Assembly (NCBI RefSeq): GCF_019392245.1
Contig: NZ_JAHXRL010000011.1
Location: 1-64,000 of the forward strand
DNA length: 64,000 nucleotides
Direction: 5' to 3'
DNA from: Sulfitobacter sp. CW3
GTDB lineage: Bacteria > Pseudomonadota > Alphaproteobacteria > Rhodobacterales > Rhodobacteraceae
The notes under the pieces were generated by a model. It saw only the letters and a program-made list of their open reading frames with translations. It was not told where the DNA came from and made no database searches. The position numbers were made by a program, and so were the translations under genes. Below are positions 46,125 through 55,742 of this stretch, one piece after another. The stretch's first letter is position 1, and every line of letters begins with the position of its first letter.

Positions 46125-46872
46125 GATATTAGCGACAGCCGGATCGACCACAGGTCTGATCTGGCTGCTGCTAACCGTAATTATTGCAGGATTGGTGCGC
46201 GGATTTGCCGGATTTGGCAGCGCAATGATCATCATGCCCGTGGCGGCATCGATCCTCAGCCCGGTTCAAGCGGTCATATTTCTAACTGCGGCAGAATTGC
46301 TGGGCCCGTTGCCCAATTTGCCATCTGCGCTGCGCCAAGGCACCAAACGCGACATTTCATTGCTACTGGCGGGCGTTGTGCTGGCCATGCCGCTGGGATT
46401 GCTCTGCTTGTCTTACGTATCGCCCGATCCGTTCGGCTGGATCGTATCCGGTGTTGTCATAACCCTGCTGGCGTTGCTGATCACCGGTTGGCGCTATTCC
46501 GGCCCCATGGGCACATCATTGATCATTGGCACGGGCGCTTTGGGTGGTTTTATGACAGGGTTTGCAGGCATCGCCGGGCCGCCTGTGATCATGCTTTATA
46601 TGGCCAGCAAGCTGCCAATCGCTGTGATCCGTGCGAATTTCCTGCTGTATCTGGTGGGCATTGATCTGCTGCTGTTTGCCATGCTTTGGCTCGGGGATCT
46701 GTTGGTCTGGCAGATCGTGGTGCTGGGTTTGTTGATGGGTATTCCCAGTGTCCTGGCCAATATGATCGGGGCGCGGCTATTTGACCCAAGCTCTGAAACG
46801 CTTTTCCGTACTGTGGCCTATATTGTCATCGGGCTTTCCGCTATTATCGGTCTGCCGCTGTGGAAAGGATAA
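46117..46872 (+). CDS. TauE/SafE (TSUP) family transporter-like membrane protein (second copy)
   Basis: 251 aa with eight hydrophobic segments and the duplicated motif (GLVRGFAGFGSAMIIMPVAA; GGFMTGFAGIAGPPVIMLYM). It belongs to a different TSUP subgroup than the protein at 14.6-15.4 kb; the first motif is RGFAGFGSA rather than GLLGVGGG. Start overlaps secF by 8 nt and the next gene follows after 4 bases, so it lies within a secF-TSUP-Mth938-ccm operon. Substrate unknown. Confidence 0.85.
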   Translation: MPEILATAGSTTGLIWLLLTVIIAGLVRGFAGFGSAMIIMPVAASILSPVQAVIFLTAAELLGPLPNLPSALRQGTKRDISLLLAGVVLAMPLGLLCLSYVSPDPFGWIVSGVVITLLALLITGWRYSGPMGTSLIIGTGALGGFMTGFAGIAGPPVIMLYMASKLPIAVIRANFLLYLVGIDLLLFAMLWLGDLLVWQIVVLGLLMGIPSVLANMIGARLFDPSSETLFRTVAYIVIGLSAIIGLPLWKG

Positions 46873-46876
46873 GGTC

Positions 46877-47230
46877 ATGCGCCTGAACGAGGTTGTGTTT
46901 AACGATGCCAAACCTGTCGAAGGGTACGGCCCCGGGTTTTTCCGTATTGGCGGCACCGTGATCGAGGGGCCGGTGATTACCGGTGCCATGGGCACGCAGA
47001 CGTGGGGCGGATTTGACGACGTAACCGCGCTGCTGGACCTTGCAGGCAAGATTGACATTCTGTTTCTGGGGATGGGGGCCGAGATCGCCCATGTGCCTGC
47101 CGACACGCGCCGCCAACTCGAAGACGCAGGGCTGGGCCTTGAAGTCATGTCATCGCCCGCGGCATCGCGGACCTATAACGTGTTGCTTAGCGAAGGCCGG
47201 CGCGTAGCGTTGGCGATGATACCGATCTGA
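46877..47230 (+). CDS. Mth938-like domain protein (DUF498)
   Basis: 117 aa. [52 protein letters not shown] and [20 protein letters not shown] match the Mth938/NDUFAF3-like family (eukaryotic relatives assist complex I assembly). ATG 46877 begins the conserved N-terminus. It sits in the operon between a TSUP gene and ccmA. This Sec-Mth938-ccmA order suggests a membrane-protein biogenesis block, but the bacterial role is unproved. Confidence 0.88.
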   Translation: MRLNEVVFNDAKPVEGYGPGFFRIGGTVIEGPVITGAMGTQTWGGFDDVTALLDLAGKIDILFLGMGAEIAHVPADTRRQLEDAGLGLEVMSSPAASRTYNVLLSEGRRVALAMIPI

Positions 47231-47231
47231 T

Positions 47232-47849
47232 ATGACATTGCGGGTAAATGATCTGGCGGTGGCCCGTGGCGGTGTGCCCGTATTGGGCGGCGTGTCGTTC
47301 GAGGTGACGCCCGGTACGGCGCTGATCTTGCGCGGGCCAAACGGCGCGGGCAAAACCACGCTGCTGCGCACCATCGCGGGGCTGCAACCACCGCTGTTGG
47401 GGCAGATCGACGGGGCGGATGAAACCATCGCCTATGCCGGGCATGCGGATGGCCTCAAGGCGATGTTAAGCGTGGCGGAAAACCTGACCTTCTGGGCGCA
47501 GGTTTTTGGCAATAGTGACATTGAACCAGCGCTGGCCGCCTATCAGCTTGACCCGTTGCGCGACCGGCTGGCGGGCACGCTATCGGCGGGGCAGAAACGG
47601 CGGTTGGGGTTGGCGCGGTTGATGGTCACAGGGCGACCCGTTTGGGTGCTGGATGAACCCACCGTGTCACTGGACGCTGACGCCGTTGCGATGTTTGCAT
47701 CCGCAGTCACGGCACATTTGCGGGCAGGGGGCATGGCGCTGATTGCGACCCATATCGACCTTGGCCTGAATGCCGAAACCTTTGATGTCACCCCGTACCG
47801 CGCCAAAGCAGACATGCGCAGCGGTGCCAGTGACGAGGCATTTCTATGA
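47232..47849 (+). CDS. ccmA: Heme exporter ATP-binding protein CcmA
   Basis: 205 aa. ABC ATPase with Walker [21 protein letters not shown], signature [15 protein letters not shown] and Walker [13 protein letters not shown]. CcmA with CcmB and CcmC releases heme-loaded CcmE in System I cytochrome c maturation. Start is one base after the Mth938 stop; ccmB starts within the last codon (ATGA at 47846-47849). Confidence 0.95.
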   Translation: MTLRVNDLAVARGGVPVLGGVSFEVTPGTALILRGPNGAGKTTLLRTIAGLQPPLLGQIDGADETIAYAGHADGLKAMLSVAENLTFWAQVFGNSDIEPALAAYQLDPLRDRLAGTLSAGQKRRLGLARLMVTGRPVWVLDEPTVSLDADAVAMFASAVTAHLRAGGMALIATHIDLGLNAETFDVTPYRAKADMRSGASDEAFL

Positions 47850-48502
47850 TCGCGCTGCTGCACCGTGACCTGATGCTGGCGTTCCGTGCGGGCGGTGGCT
47901 TTGGCCTTGGGCTTGCGTTCTTTTTGATTGTGACGGTGCTGGTGCCGTTCAGCGTCGGCCCGCAATCCGAATTGCTGTCGACCATCGCGCCGGGGGTGTT
48001 GTGGCTGGGGGCGCTGCTCGCTTGCCTGCTGTCGCTGGACCGGTTGTTGGCGCTTGATTTCGAGGATGGCACGCTGGACTTGCTGGCCACCGCGCCCCTG
48101 CCGCTTGAGGCTGCGCTGAGCATCAAGGCGCTGTCCCATTGGCTGACGACGGGCCTGCCATTGGTTTTAGCCGCGCCCATCTTGGGGCTGATGCTGAACC
48201 TCGAACCTGACGGCTATCTTTGGCTGATCGCATCGCTTGGCCTTGGCACGCCAGCGCTGTCGGTGATCGGTGCGTTTGGCGCGGCGCTGACCGTGGGGAT
48301 CAAACGCGGGGGGTTGCTGATGTCACTGCTGGTCTTGCCGCTCTATGTGCCCACGTTGATTTTCGGGGCCGAAGCGGCACGTCGTGGCGCGATGGGGCTG
48401 GATGGTACAACGCCTTTGATCCTGCTTGCAGGCATCACGCTGGGCACGATTGCGCTGATGCCTTTTGCCTCGGCTGCGGTGCTGCGGATGACATTGCGGT
48501 GA
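47846..48502 (+). CDS. ccmB: Heme exporter membrane protein CcmB
   Basis: 218 aa with six hydrophobic segments. [20 protein letters not shown] at the start and [14 protein letters not shown] plus [20 protein letters not shown] match CcmB. Forms the ABC complex CcmABCD in the inner membrane. Overlaps ccmA by ATGA. A 64-bp gap separates it from ccmC. Confidence 0.95.
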   Translation: MIALLHRDLMLAFRAGGGFGLGLAFFLIVTVLVPFSVGPQSELLSTIAPGVLWLGALLACLLSLDRLLALDFEDGTLDLLATAPLPLEAALSIKALSHWLTTGLPLVLAAPILGLMLNLEPDGYLWLIASLGLGTPALSVIGAFGAALTVGIKRGGLLMSLLVLPLYVPTLIFGAEAARRGAMGLDGTTPLILLAGITLGTIALMPFASAAVLRMTLR

Positions 48503-48566
48503 TACGGATCCCGCCTGAGACGTTTTGCCCATTGAGTGCATCCTAGCGGAAGGGTAAATACCGAAC

Positions 48567-49301
48567 ATGTCATTGTGGGAATACGCCAATCCGGTGAAAT
48601 TTTTGGGCCTGTCCGCCCGTGTGCAACCGTTCCTGTGGGCGGCCGCAGCCATTTGCATGGTCGTTGGGTTGGTCTGGGGGTTTTTCGTGACACCCGATGA
48701 TTACCGTCAGGGATCAACGGTCAAGATTATCTATCTGCACGTTCCCGCAGCCCTGATGGCGATCAACGCGTGGTTCATGATGCTGGTGGCCTCGCTGATC
48801 TGGCTGATCCGCCGACACCATGTCAGCGCCCTGGCCGCCAAGGCTGCTGCGCCCGTGGGGATCACCATGACCCTGATCGCGCTGGTGACCGGTGCCATCT
48901 GGGGCCAGCCGATGTGGGGCACGTGGTGGGCGTGGGACCCGCGCCTGACGTCATTCCTGATCCTGTTTCTGTTCTACCTCGGCTATATCGCCCTGTGGGA
49001 GGCCGTCGAGGACCCCGATACCGCCGCCGATCTGACCTCGGTGCTGTGCCTCGTGGGCTCCGTGTTTGCTGTATTGTCGCGCTATGCGGTGAAATTCTGG
49101 AACCAGGGCCTGCACCAAGGGACGTCCGTGCCGGTGGCGACAGGCGGGCGCACGGTGTCAGATGTGTTCTTTTACCCGCTTGCCCTCAGCATGGTCGGGT
49201 TCGGCCTGTTGTTCTTGGCACTGGTCTTGTACCGCACCGGCACTGAAATCCGCCTGCGCCGCGCCCGCGCGCTGCTTGCACGCCGCAAGAAAGATATCTG
49301 A
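48567..49301 (+). CDS. ccmC: Heme lyase-type membrane protein CcmC
   Basis: 244 aa with six membrane helices. The tryptophan-rich heme-handling motif is GQPMWGTWWAWDPRLTSFL (the WWD domain), with conserved His in the flanking loops (YLHVPAALMAIN; KFWNQGLHQGTSV). CcmC attaches heme to CcmE. The stop TGA overlaps the ccmD ATG by one base (TGATG). Confidence 0.96.
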   Translation: MSLWEYANPVKFLGLSARVQPFLWAAAAICMVVGLVWGFFVTPDDYRQGSTVKIIYLHVPAALMAINAWFMMLVASLIWLIRRHHVSALAAKAAAPVGITMTLIALVTGAIWGQPMWGTWWAWDPRLTSFLILFLFYLGYIALWEAVEDPDTAADLTSVLCLVGSVFAVLSRYAVKFWNQGLHQGTSVPVATGGRTVSDVFFYPLALSMVGFGLLFLALVLYRTGTEIRLRRARALLARRKKDI

Positions 49302-49450
49302 TGCCCGATCTGGGAAAATACGCCGCCGAAGTGCTGGGGGCCTACGGGCTTTCGCTGATGCTCATTGCAGGGCTGATCGTGCTGAGCTTGCGCAAGGGCC
49401 GCCGTGCACGGGCAGACCTGGCGCGGATCGAGGCCGATAAAGATGCCTAA
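49301..49450 (+). CDS. ccmD: Heme exporter accessory protein CcmD
   Basis: 49 aa, typical tiny size. MPDLGKYAAEVLGAYGLSLM, then LIAGLIVLSLRKGRRARADL gives one membrane helix followed by a basic tail, as in CcmD. It is below the usual ORF length cut-off but fixed between ccmC (1-base overlap) and ccmG (8-base overlap). CcmD stabilises the CcmABC-CcmE interaction. Confidence 0.93.
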   Translation: MPDLGKYAAEVLGAYGLSLMLIAGLIVLSLRKGRRARADLARIEADKDA

Positions 49451-49982
49451 AATCTCGCCCCTGATGATCGCCCCGCCGCTGATCTTTGCGGCGTTCGTCG
49501 CGCTTGCAGCCTTTGGCATGTTTCGTCCTGACCCCGAAGGGCTCCCTTCGACATTGGTCGGGCAAACCGCCCCGGCACTGCCCGACAAAGTGCTAGAAGG
49601 CTTTGCCGCACCCGCCGCCGACGCCTTTAACAATGGCGATGTCACGCTGGTGAACTTCTGGGCCAGCTGGTGCCCGCCGTGCCGGGCAGAGCATCCGACC
49701 TTGTTGAAAATGCAGGCCGACGGGATTGCCATCGTCGGGGTCAACTTCAAAGACACAGCAGGTGCGGCAAAAAGCTATCTGACAGATGATGGCAACCCGT
49801 TCCAAGGCGTTGCCTTTGACCCGCAGGGGCGTACCGCGATCGACTGGGGCGTGACCGCGCCGCCTGAAACTTTTATCATTGGTGGTGATGGTACCGTTTT
49901 GTTCCGCTTTGCTGGCCCTTTGGTAGGCAGCGATTATGAACAACGGTTTCTACCCGCACTTCGGGATGCGATGAAGCAGTAA
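49443..49982 (+). CDS. ccmG: Thiol:disulfide interchange protein CcmG (DsbE)
   Basis: 179 aa. An N-terminal membrane anchor (MIAPPLIFAAFVALAAFGMF) is followed by a thioredoxin fold with the active site NFWASWCPPCRAEHP, then VGVNFKDTAGAAKSYL and GVTAPPETFIIGGDG with the cis-Pro. It reduces apocytochrome c heme-binding cysteines in the periplasm. ATG 49443 lies inside ccmD. Confidence 0.96.
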   Translation: MPKISPLMIAPPLIFAAFVALAAFGMFRPDPEGLPSTLVGQTAPALPDKVLEGFAAPAADAFNNGDVTLVNFWASWCPPCRAEHPTLLKMQADGIAIVGVNFKDTAGAAKSYLTDDGNPFQGVAFDPQGRTAIDWGVTAPPETFIIGGDGTVLFRFAGPLVGSDYEQRFLPALRDAMKQ

Positions 49983-49990
49983 CCCGTATT

Positions 49991-50067
49991 TCCAAATGGT
50001 TTTAAATCCTCGCCGAAGGCATCTTTTCCTTTGGGCGGTGTCCAAAAGAATTTCGCCTTCGGCGAGG
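49991..50067. repeat. Dispersed intergenic repeat with 13-bp inverted arms
   Basis: CCTCGCCGAAGGC (50008-50020) and GCCTTCGGCGAGG (50055-50067) are a perfect 13-bp inverted pair after ccmG. The left arm with its flank (49991-50023) is nearly repeated in reverse at 51512-51544. A large stem-loop could also end ccm transcription, although no T-run follows. It looks like a repetitive extragenic element. Confidence 0.5.
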
Positions 50068-50152
50068 ATATTTACGAGCCAGAGAATACGGAAGGCAGGC
50101 GCGCCTATCATTTTATGTGACTTGGCGGGACTGTCCTCGTATCACTTGCGCT

Positions 50153-50881
50153 ATGAGAATGATCTTACAACGAGAATTACCGGCAGAGCAGAGTGGCGAT
50201 GTGCGGTTGCCGGGTGTTGCGCCGTGTGGGGCGGAGGATTGGCTGCGCGTGGATGATGCTTATGGCGCGCAGATGCAGTATCGGGCGGCGTTGATTGCTG
50301 AGCGCCCGAATGCGGTCTTGTATGAACCGGAGGAGGCGCGGCAGGCCAGTTGCGAGCTGTTGCGCGAGGCATTGGCGATCTTGCCCAAACTTGGCTTTGC
50401 TGTAGGGGACAGCCGCGTTGTTTGCCCTGACGGGCGCGAGGTTTCTTTGGATTGGCGTGCGCCGTTGCGCAGCTTGGGGCATTTGGTGCAGGAAGACATC
50501 TGTGTTTTGCAAAAGCGGGGGGACGAGCATGTTCTGGCCGCCGCGGTGTTATGCTTTCCTGCGAATTGGCGGTTGGCCGAGAAAATTGAGCAGCCTTTGA
50601 CGGCAATCCATGTTCCGGTTGACGAATATGACGCGAATATTGCGCGCCGTGTGCAGCGATTGTTTGACGGGGTGCAGGTTGGGCGGCCGCTGTGGCGGTT
50701 CAACAGGTTGACCTATGCCGATGCTGATCTGCACCAGCCGCGCAAGCGTGAGGTTGACGAGGCGATGCCATTTATGCGGTCGGAACGGCAATGTATTTTG
50801 CGGTTGCCTGAAACGGATGCTGTGGTGTTTACGATCCATACCACGGTTGTGCGCCGTGATGACACGCCCGCCGGAAAATGA
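50153..50881 (+). CDS. DUF3445 protein (heme-dependent oxidative N-demethylase-like)
   Basis: 242 aa from ATG 50153 (ATG 50159 also possible; no strong ribosome binding site). The motif region AAAVLCFPANWRLAEKIEQP followed by LTAIHVPVDEYDANIARRVQ and VGRPLWRFNRLTYADADLHQ is diagnostic of DUF3445, the heme subunit type of dimethylamine N-demethylase (HODM). HODM oxidises secondary amines with O2 and passes formaldehyde to THF or NAD-dependent steps. Other HODM subunits are not next to it, so it may have another use. Link to sarcosine oxidase at 18-23.7 kb is speculative. Confidence 0.75.
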   Translation: MRMILQRELPAEQSGDVRLPGVAPCGAEDWLRVDDAYGAQMQYRAALIAERPNAVLYEPEEARQASCELLREALAILPKLGFAVGDSRVVCPDGREVSLDWRAPLRSLGHLVQEDICVLQKRGDEHVLAAAVLCFPANWRLAEKIEQPLTAIHVPVDEYDANIARRVQRLFDGVQVGRPLWRFNRLTYADADLHQPRKREVDEAMPFMRSERQCILRLPETDAVVFTIHTTVVRRDDTPAGK

Positions 50882-50901
50882 TCGGGCGGGCGTGTCAGAT
50901 G

Positions 50902-51330
50902 TTAGCGCGGATCCAGCACCAGATGCGGCTGGCCGTCGGAGGTTCTGCGCGGTGAAACACCGTTCGCCCCCACAACAGCGTTCACCTGACGTCGCAGGTT
51001 GCTGAACAGGGGCGATGTGACCACATCAACCGCTTCGTCAAAGCGAAGCGTGAGCGACCACATCCCGCTGCCGGACAGTTTGGAGGCTTTCACGGCCCCT
51101 TTGAACGGCTGGCCAAGGTAGCGGCCCGAGACGCGGTCGCCTGGTGTCCAGCCTTGGGCCGGGAAACTGGCGCGTGCGCTGAGCGTGTTCCAGTCGCGCG
51201 CGCCCCATTGATGGGCGACCATTTCCAATGTGGCAGCGTGGGAAACAGCGTTGCCTTGGGATGCGAGATCAGCGCGAAGTCGTTTTGCCTGAGATTTCAG
51301 GATATCGGTCGAAGGTATTTGGGTTGTCAT
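50902..51330 (-). CDS. Glyoxalase superfamily-like small protein
   Basis: 142 aa. The N-terminal segment DILKSQAKRLRADLASQG...MVAHQWGARDWNTLSA is typical of proteins annotated as glyoxalase superfamily (Glyoxalase_8-like). The C-terminal half has RVSGRYLGQPFKGAVKASKL, a short SH3- or beta-barrel-like part. ATG 51330 has AGGAG about 10 nt upstream, better than the GTG at 51339. Function unknown. Single gene, convergent with the DUF3445 gene. Confidence 0.65.
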   Translation of the reverse strand: MTTQIPSTDILKSQAKRLRADLASQGNAVSHAATLEMVAHQWGARDWNTLSARASFPAQGWTPGDRVSGRYLGQPFKGAVKASKLSGSGMWSLTLRFDEAVDVVTSPLFSNLRRQVNAVVGANGVSPRRTSDGQPHLVLDPR

Positions 51331-51511
51331 TTTTAACACTCCTGCTCTCGCAAAAGTCGAAGGGGGTCCGCGTTGCCCATCAATCGGCGAGATTGAAGGT
51401 GTCGTATTTTCAAGGGCTTCACCGGAATGCGGACGGCAGGGGCCTTTCCCTTGACCTCATATGGCGGGCCTACGCCCGGATTTCAAGGGGAGGTTTGTGG
51501 GGGCGGCCCCT

Positions 51512-51544
51512 GATGCCTTCGGCGAGGATTTTGGACCATTTGGA
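51512..51544 (+). repeat. Second copy of the dispersed intergenic repeat
   Basis: GATGCCTTCGGCGAGGATTT...ACCATTTGGA here matches, in reverse orientation, 49991-50023, with a few mismatches in the middle. It lies in the 250-bp gap between the glyoxalase-like and transglycosylase genes. It is too short for a transposon and has no open frame. Confidence 0.5.
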
Positions 51545-51589
51545 ATGGAAGGGCTGCGCACCGCATCGGGCGCGCAGCTTGTTTCAACG

Positions 51590-52393
51590 TTAGCCGTCGA
51601 TGCGCGCGCCCATGATGGCGATGGCTTTTTGATAGACGCCAGCCGCATTCCATTGCTTGATGACTTCGAAATTGCCTTGGCCTTCTTGGTAGCCGACGCC
51701 GGGTTGCCAGCCTTTTTGGCGCAGAAAGTTTGCGGTCGATGCCAGGGCGTCTGCCTGATTGTAGAAATCGACGCGCCCGTCGCCGTTTGCGTCAACGCCG
51801 TAGCGCAGGGCATTGCCCGGCAGGAATTGGGTGTGGCCAAGTTCGCCGTGTTTCGCGCCCTTGGTTGCGCTGTTGATCGCGCCTGCGTCGACCAGTTTCA
51901 GCGCACCGATGGCATGGGGTTCAAAGAATGCAGAGCGGCGGCAATCATAGGTCAAGGTCGTGATTGCCGAGACGACAGAGCTGTCGCCCATAAAATGGCC
52001 AAAGGCCGTTTCCATGCCGTGGATCGCGATGATCACGCCAGCCGGCACGCCAAAACGGGATTCGAGCGCGGCGTAAAAGCCGGGATCGCGGGCTTTGCGT
52101 TTGCGGCCTTGCGCCACGATTGTATCTGCGCCGCGCACCTGCATGAATTTCGAGAGCGTGTATTTAAAGGATTTTTGATTGCGGTCGGCTGAGATGGTGC
52201 CGGAGGCATATTGCGCATTTGCCAAGGCGTTCAGCCCAGGTTGGCCCACGCCTGCTGCGGCGGCTTCTTTGGCAAAGGCCGATTTCCATGCGTTGAAGCC
52301 GCCGGCGCTGTTGCCACATTGTGCGGCGTATAGAGGTGACGAAAACCCCGCCGTGAGCAAACAGGCTGCGGCGAAAATCTTGAATGGATGCAT
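51590..52393 (-). CDS. Lytic murein transglycosylase (MltB/SltB family)
   Basis: 267 aa. Signal peptide MHPFKIFAAACLLTAGFSSP...YAA, then the transglycosylase domain: VPAGVIIAIHGMETAFGHFM with the catalytic Glu (GMET), GALKLVDAGAI, GELGHTQFLPGNALRYGVDA and DFYNQADALASTANFLRQKG. MltB-type enzymes cleave peptidoglycan glycan strands to anhydromuropeptides. ATG 52393 has GAGG 9 nt upstream; a TTG at 52405 is possible. No PG_binding_1 domain is visible at the C-terminus. Confidence 0.88.
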   Translation of the reverse strand: MHPFKIFAAACLLTAGFSSPLYAAQCGNSAGGFNAWKSAFAKEAAAAGVGQPGLNALANAQYASGTISADRNQKSFKYTLSKFMQVRGADTIVAQGRKRKARDPGFYAALESRFGVPAGVIIAIHGMETAFGHFMGDSSVVSAITTLTYDCRRSAFFEPHAIGALKLVDAGAINSATKGAKHGELGHTQFLPGNALRYGVDANGDGRVDFYNQADALASTANFLRQKGWQPGVGYQEGQGNFEVIKQWNAAGVYQKAIAIMGARIDG

Positions 52394-52486
52394 GGGGAAC
52401 CTCAAAGTGACGGAATTTAGGCAACATTAGCCGTTGGTGTTAAATCTGCAAAGTGAAACTAGTGTGAATAGCCAGACAGGCAACAT

Positions 52487-52518
52487 GCAAAAAGGGCGCC
52501 CCGTGTGGGACGCCCTTT
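52487..52518 (-). terminator. Rho-independent terminator of glnA
   Basis: AAAGGGCG-CCCC and GGGA-CGCCCTTT (within 52491-52518) form a long stem with a short loop; on the minus strand it is followed by CCCTTTTTGC. It lies 23 nt after the glnA stop. Confidence 0.8.
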
Positions 52519-52540
52519 GGATTTTCTTGTCTACTGTTGA

Positions 52541-53947
52541 TTAGCAGCTGTAGTACATGCCGAATTCAACAGGGTGGGGTGTGTGCTCGTATTTGTGCAC
52601 TTCTTCCATCTTGAGTTCGATATAGCCTTCGATCTGGTCCTTGGTGAACACGTCACCGGCCAGCAGATAATCCATGTCGCTTTGCAGTTCTTCCAGCGCT
52701 TCACGCAGGGAGCCACATACGGTTGGGATATCGGCCAGTTCTTCGGCAGGCAGATCATACAGGTTCTTATCCATGGCTTCGCCCGGATCGATCTTGTTTT
52801 TGATGCCGTCAAGGCCAGCCATCAACAGTGCTGCGAAGCACAGGTAGGGGTTGGCTGCTGGATCGGGGAAACGTGCCTCGACGCGCTTGGCTTTGGGGCT
52901 TTCTGTCCATGGGATCCGAACACAACCCGAGCGGTTGCGCGCAGAGTAGGCGCGCAGAACGGGGGCTTCGAAACCGGGGATCAGGCGCTTGTAGCTGTTG
53001 GTCGCCGGGTTGGTGAAGGCGTTCAACGACTTGGCGTGGGACAGGATGCCGCCGATGAAATACAGTGCTTCTTGGGACAGGTCGGCGTATTTGTCGCCTG
53101 CAAACAACGGCTTGCCGTCTTTCCAGATCGACATGTTCACGTGCATGCCGGAACCGTTGTCGCCATAGATAGGCTTGGGCATAAAGGTTGCCGATTTGCC
53201 GTACGCATGTGCCACGTTGTGGATCACATATTTGTACTTTTGCAGTTCGTCCGCTTGGTGCGTCAGGGTACCGAAAATCAGGCCCAGCTCGTGCTGACAA
53301 GACGCAACCTCGTGGTGGTGCTTGTCGACCTTCATGCCAAGACGTTTCATCGTCGACAGCATTTCGGCACGCAGATCTTGGGATTCGTCGACGGGGTTAA
53401 CCGGGAAATACCCACCCTTAAGGCCGGGGCGGTGGCCCATGTTGCCCATCTCGTAGTCGGTATCGGTGTTCCAGGACGCGTCGGATGCGTCAACTTCGTA
53501 GGATACCTTGTTGATCGAGTTCGAGTATTTAACGTTGTCGAACAGGAAGAATTCGGCTTCCGGACCCATATAGGCTGTGTCGCCAATACCCGAAGATATC
53601 AGGTATGCTTCGGCTTTTTGGGCCGTGCCGCGTGGGTCACGGTCATAGGCTTCGCCGGTGTCGGGTTCAACGATCGAGCAGTGCACGCAAAGTGTTTTTT
53701 CGGCATAGAACGGGTCAACATAGGCGGTATCGGTGTCGAGCATCAGTTTCATGTCCGATGCTTCGATGCTTTTCCAGCCCGCGATCGAGGAGCCGTCAAA
53801 CATGAAGCCCTCTTCGATGAAGTCTTCGTCGACCAGATCAGAAACGATTGTGACGTGCTGCAGCTTGCCGCGTGTGTCCGTAAAGCGAACATCTACGTAT
53901 TCGATGTCCTCGTCCTTGATTTTTTTCAAGAAGTCCTTGGTGCTCAT
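52541..53947 (-). CDS. glnA: Glutamine synthetase type I
   Basis: 468 aa, usual GSI length. [18 protein letters not shown] at the start; beta-Grasp and catalytic signature [60 protein letters not shown]; and [13 protein letters not shown], where the Tyr is the adenylylation site of GlnE. Makes glutamine from glutamate and ammonia. Co-transcribed with glnB, 35 nt apart. The long open frame opposite it is an artefact of codon bias. Confidence 0.98.
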   Translation of the reverse strand: MSTKDFLKKIKDEDIEYVDVRFTDTRGKLQHVTIVSDLVDEDFIEEGFMFDGSSIAGWKSIEASDMKLMLDTDTAYVDPFYAEKTLCVHCSIVEPDTGEAYDRDPRGTAQKAEAYLISSGIGDTAYMGPEAEFFLFDNVKYSNSINKVSYEVDASDASWNTDTDYEMGNMGHRPGLKGGYFPVNPVDESQDLRAEMLSTMKRLGMKVDKHHHEVASCQHELGLIFGTLTHQADELQKYKYVIHNVAHAYGKSATFMPKPIYGDNGSGMHVNMSIWKDGKPLFAGDKYADLSQEALYFIGGILSHAKSLNAFTNPATNSYKRLIPGFEAPVLRAYSARNRSGCVRIPWTESPKAKRVEARFPDPAANPYLCFAALLMAGLDGIKNKIDPGEAMDKNLYDLPAEELADIPTVCGSLREALEELQSDMDYLLAGDVFTKDQIEGYIELKMEEVHKYEHTPHPVEFGMYYSC

Positions 53948-53982
53948 TGGATGATATCCTCTTTCTTAGAACTTTTGTTGGA

Positions 53983-54700
<718 letters not shown>

Positions 54701-55222
54701 CTATGCCGCGTCTAACGCCGCACCTCTGGCGCGACTGGCATCGGCTGTTCCCAGCTCAAGCCCGCCAGCATAGATAATATGCGGGCTGTCGCAGAATATC
54801 TGGATCACCACCTGCTGTTGTTCGCCTTGATCAATGATGAATTCGCCATCAACCAGCGCGCGCGCCGGCACCAAAGCACGTTCACAGTTGAACAGCGCCC
54901 GCGAGCGCCAATCCCGGATCAGGACCATTTGGTCACCGGCCAAAAGCGTGTCGCTTTCAGGGCGCGTATGGCCCAAGGACCCCGCCGCACAAGAGATTGT
55001 GCGCACTTTCCGAGTGGTGCGTTGAATATGGGTGACTTTGGAAATCCCGCAGTCGCGCGTGATGAGTTTGTCACCAATGCTGAGAACTTCCACCGGAATT
55101 TCCCCATCAAGAGTGAGCAAACGTGTCCCCGATATCAGGCCTGTATCGACACTGACATAGGGCATATATTGGCCCGCTAGCGAAACTTTTTCGCTGACGC
55201 GCACGACCGTATTCGGTTTCAT
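54701..55222 (-). CDS. Degenerate Hint-domain protein lacking the catalytic Cys and His
   Basis: 173 aa. The Hint_2 scaffold is clear: TGLISGTRLLTLDGEIPVEV, LSIGDKLITRDCGISKVTHI, ALFNCERALVPARALVDGEF and VVIQIFCDSPHIIYAGGLEL. At the splice position where family members carry Cys (ACFVQGT in the protein at 9.9-10.9 kb), this one has GLISGT. The SPQHRILVEGW motif with catalytic His is here AGDQMVLIRDW. It therefore cannot self-process by the usual chemistry and may be a binding scaffold or an inactive leftover. Short N-terminus (MKPNTVVRVSEKVSLAG). Separate single gene beside tRNA-Leu. Confidence 0.75.
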   Translation of the reverse strand: MKPNTVVRVSEKVSLAGQYMPYVSVDTGLISGTRLLTLDGEIPVEVLSIGDKLITRDCGISKVTHIQRTTRKVRTISCAAGSLGHTRPESDTLLAGDQMVLIRDWRSRALFNCERALVPARALVDGEFIIDQGEQQQVVIQIFCDSPHIIYAGGLELGTADASRARGAALDAA

Positions 55223-55341
55223 GGGCGTATTTTCCTTATTTACCTGCCTCAGGTGACCGTTAGGTTATGGTAAAAAACAGTTGGTGTCTTGTGTTTTTTG
55301 TACTCGCCTATCCCTAACTAGTTTGATAGAGACCGCGCAAT

Positions 55342-55425
55342 GCGGGTGTGGCGGAATTGGTAGACGCACCAGATTTAGGTTCTGGCGCCTATGGCGTGGG
55401 GGTTCGAGTCCCTTCACCCGCACCA
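55342..55425 (+). tRNA. tRNA-Leu (anticodon UAG)
   Basis: Acceptor stem GCGGGTG / CACCCGC with discriminator A and encoded CCA (55423-55425). The anticodon stem CCAGA/TCTGG encloses the loop TTTAGGT, giving anticodon TAG at 55376-55378, which reads CUA. The T-arm GGTTCGAGTCC and the long class II variable arm (GCGCCTATGGCGT) fit leucine tRNA. No other tRNA lies nearby. Confidence 0.97.
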
Positions 55426-55742
55426 CTCTTCCTTCGCTATGTTCGACAACCACCTGAGCCGTTTGGGTTTTTTCTGTGTTTCTGATGGTTTGTGCGTTGA
55501 TGTGGCCGTTGGCCCGCGGCATCCACGCAGGGATTGTGTGCGCTGGTGAAATTACGCTTCGCGACGCGGTTCTGGCGATCAAAAGCGCGTTACCCGCTAT
55601 GGTTGATCAGTCTTTGTGAGCGGAAAATCGCGAACTAAGCAGCAATTTCGCGATGGAGACGGCCTTTAACCCGCTTAAAACAGCAATGATATGGCGGTGT
55701 CGCGGCTGTTCGTGCTGTCATGCGCGCGGGCGATGATCCCGG
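55426..55742. other. Gene-free stretch between tRNA-Leu and the racemase gene
   Basis: Short frames without recognisable product on both strands. No terminator of good quality after the tRNA or after the racemase gene is visible. tRNA-Leu 3' ends are common integration sites, but I found no integrase nor a repeat of the tRNA 3' end in the window. Confidence 0.4.

Noticed and set aside
55342-55742. Genomic island integrated at tRNA-Leu
   Set aside because: No integrase and no repeat of the tRNA 3' end were seen in the window.
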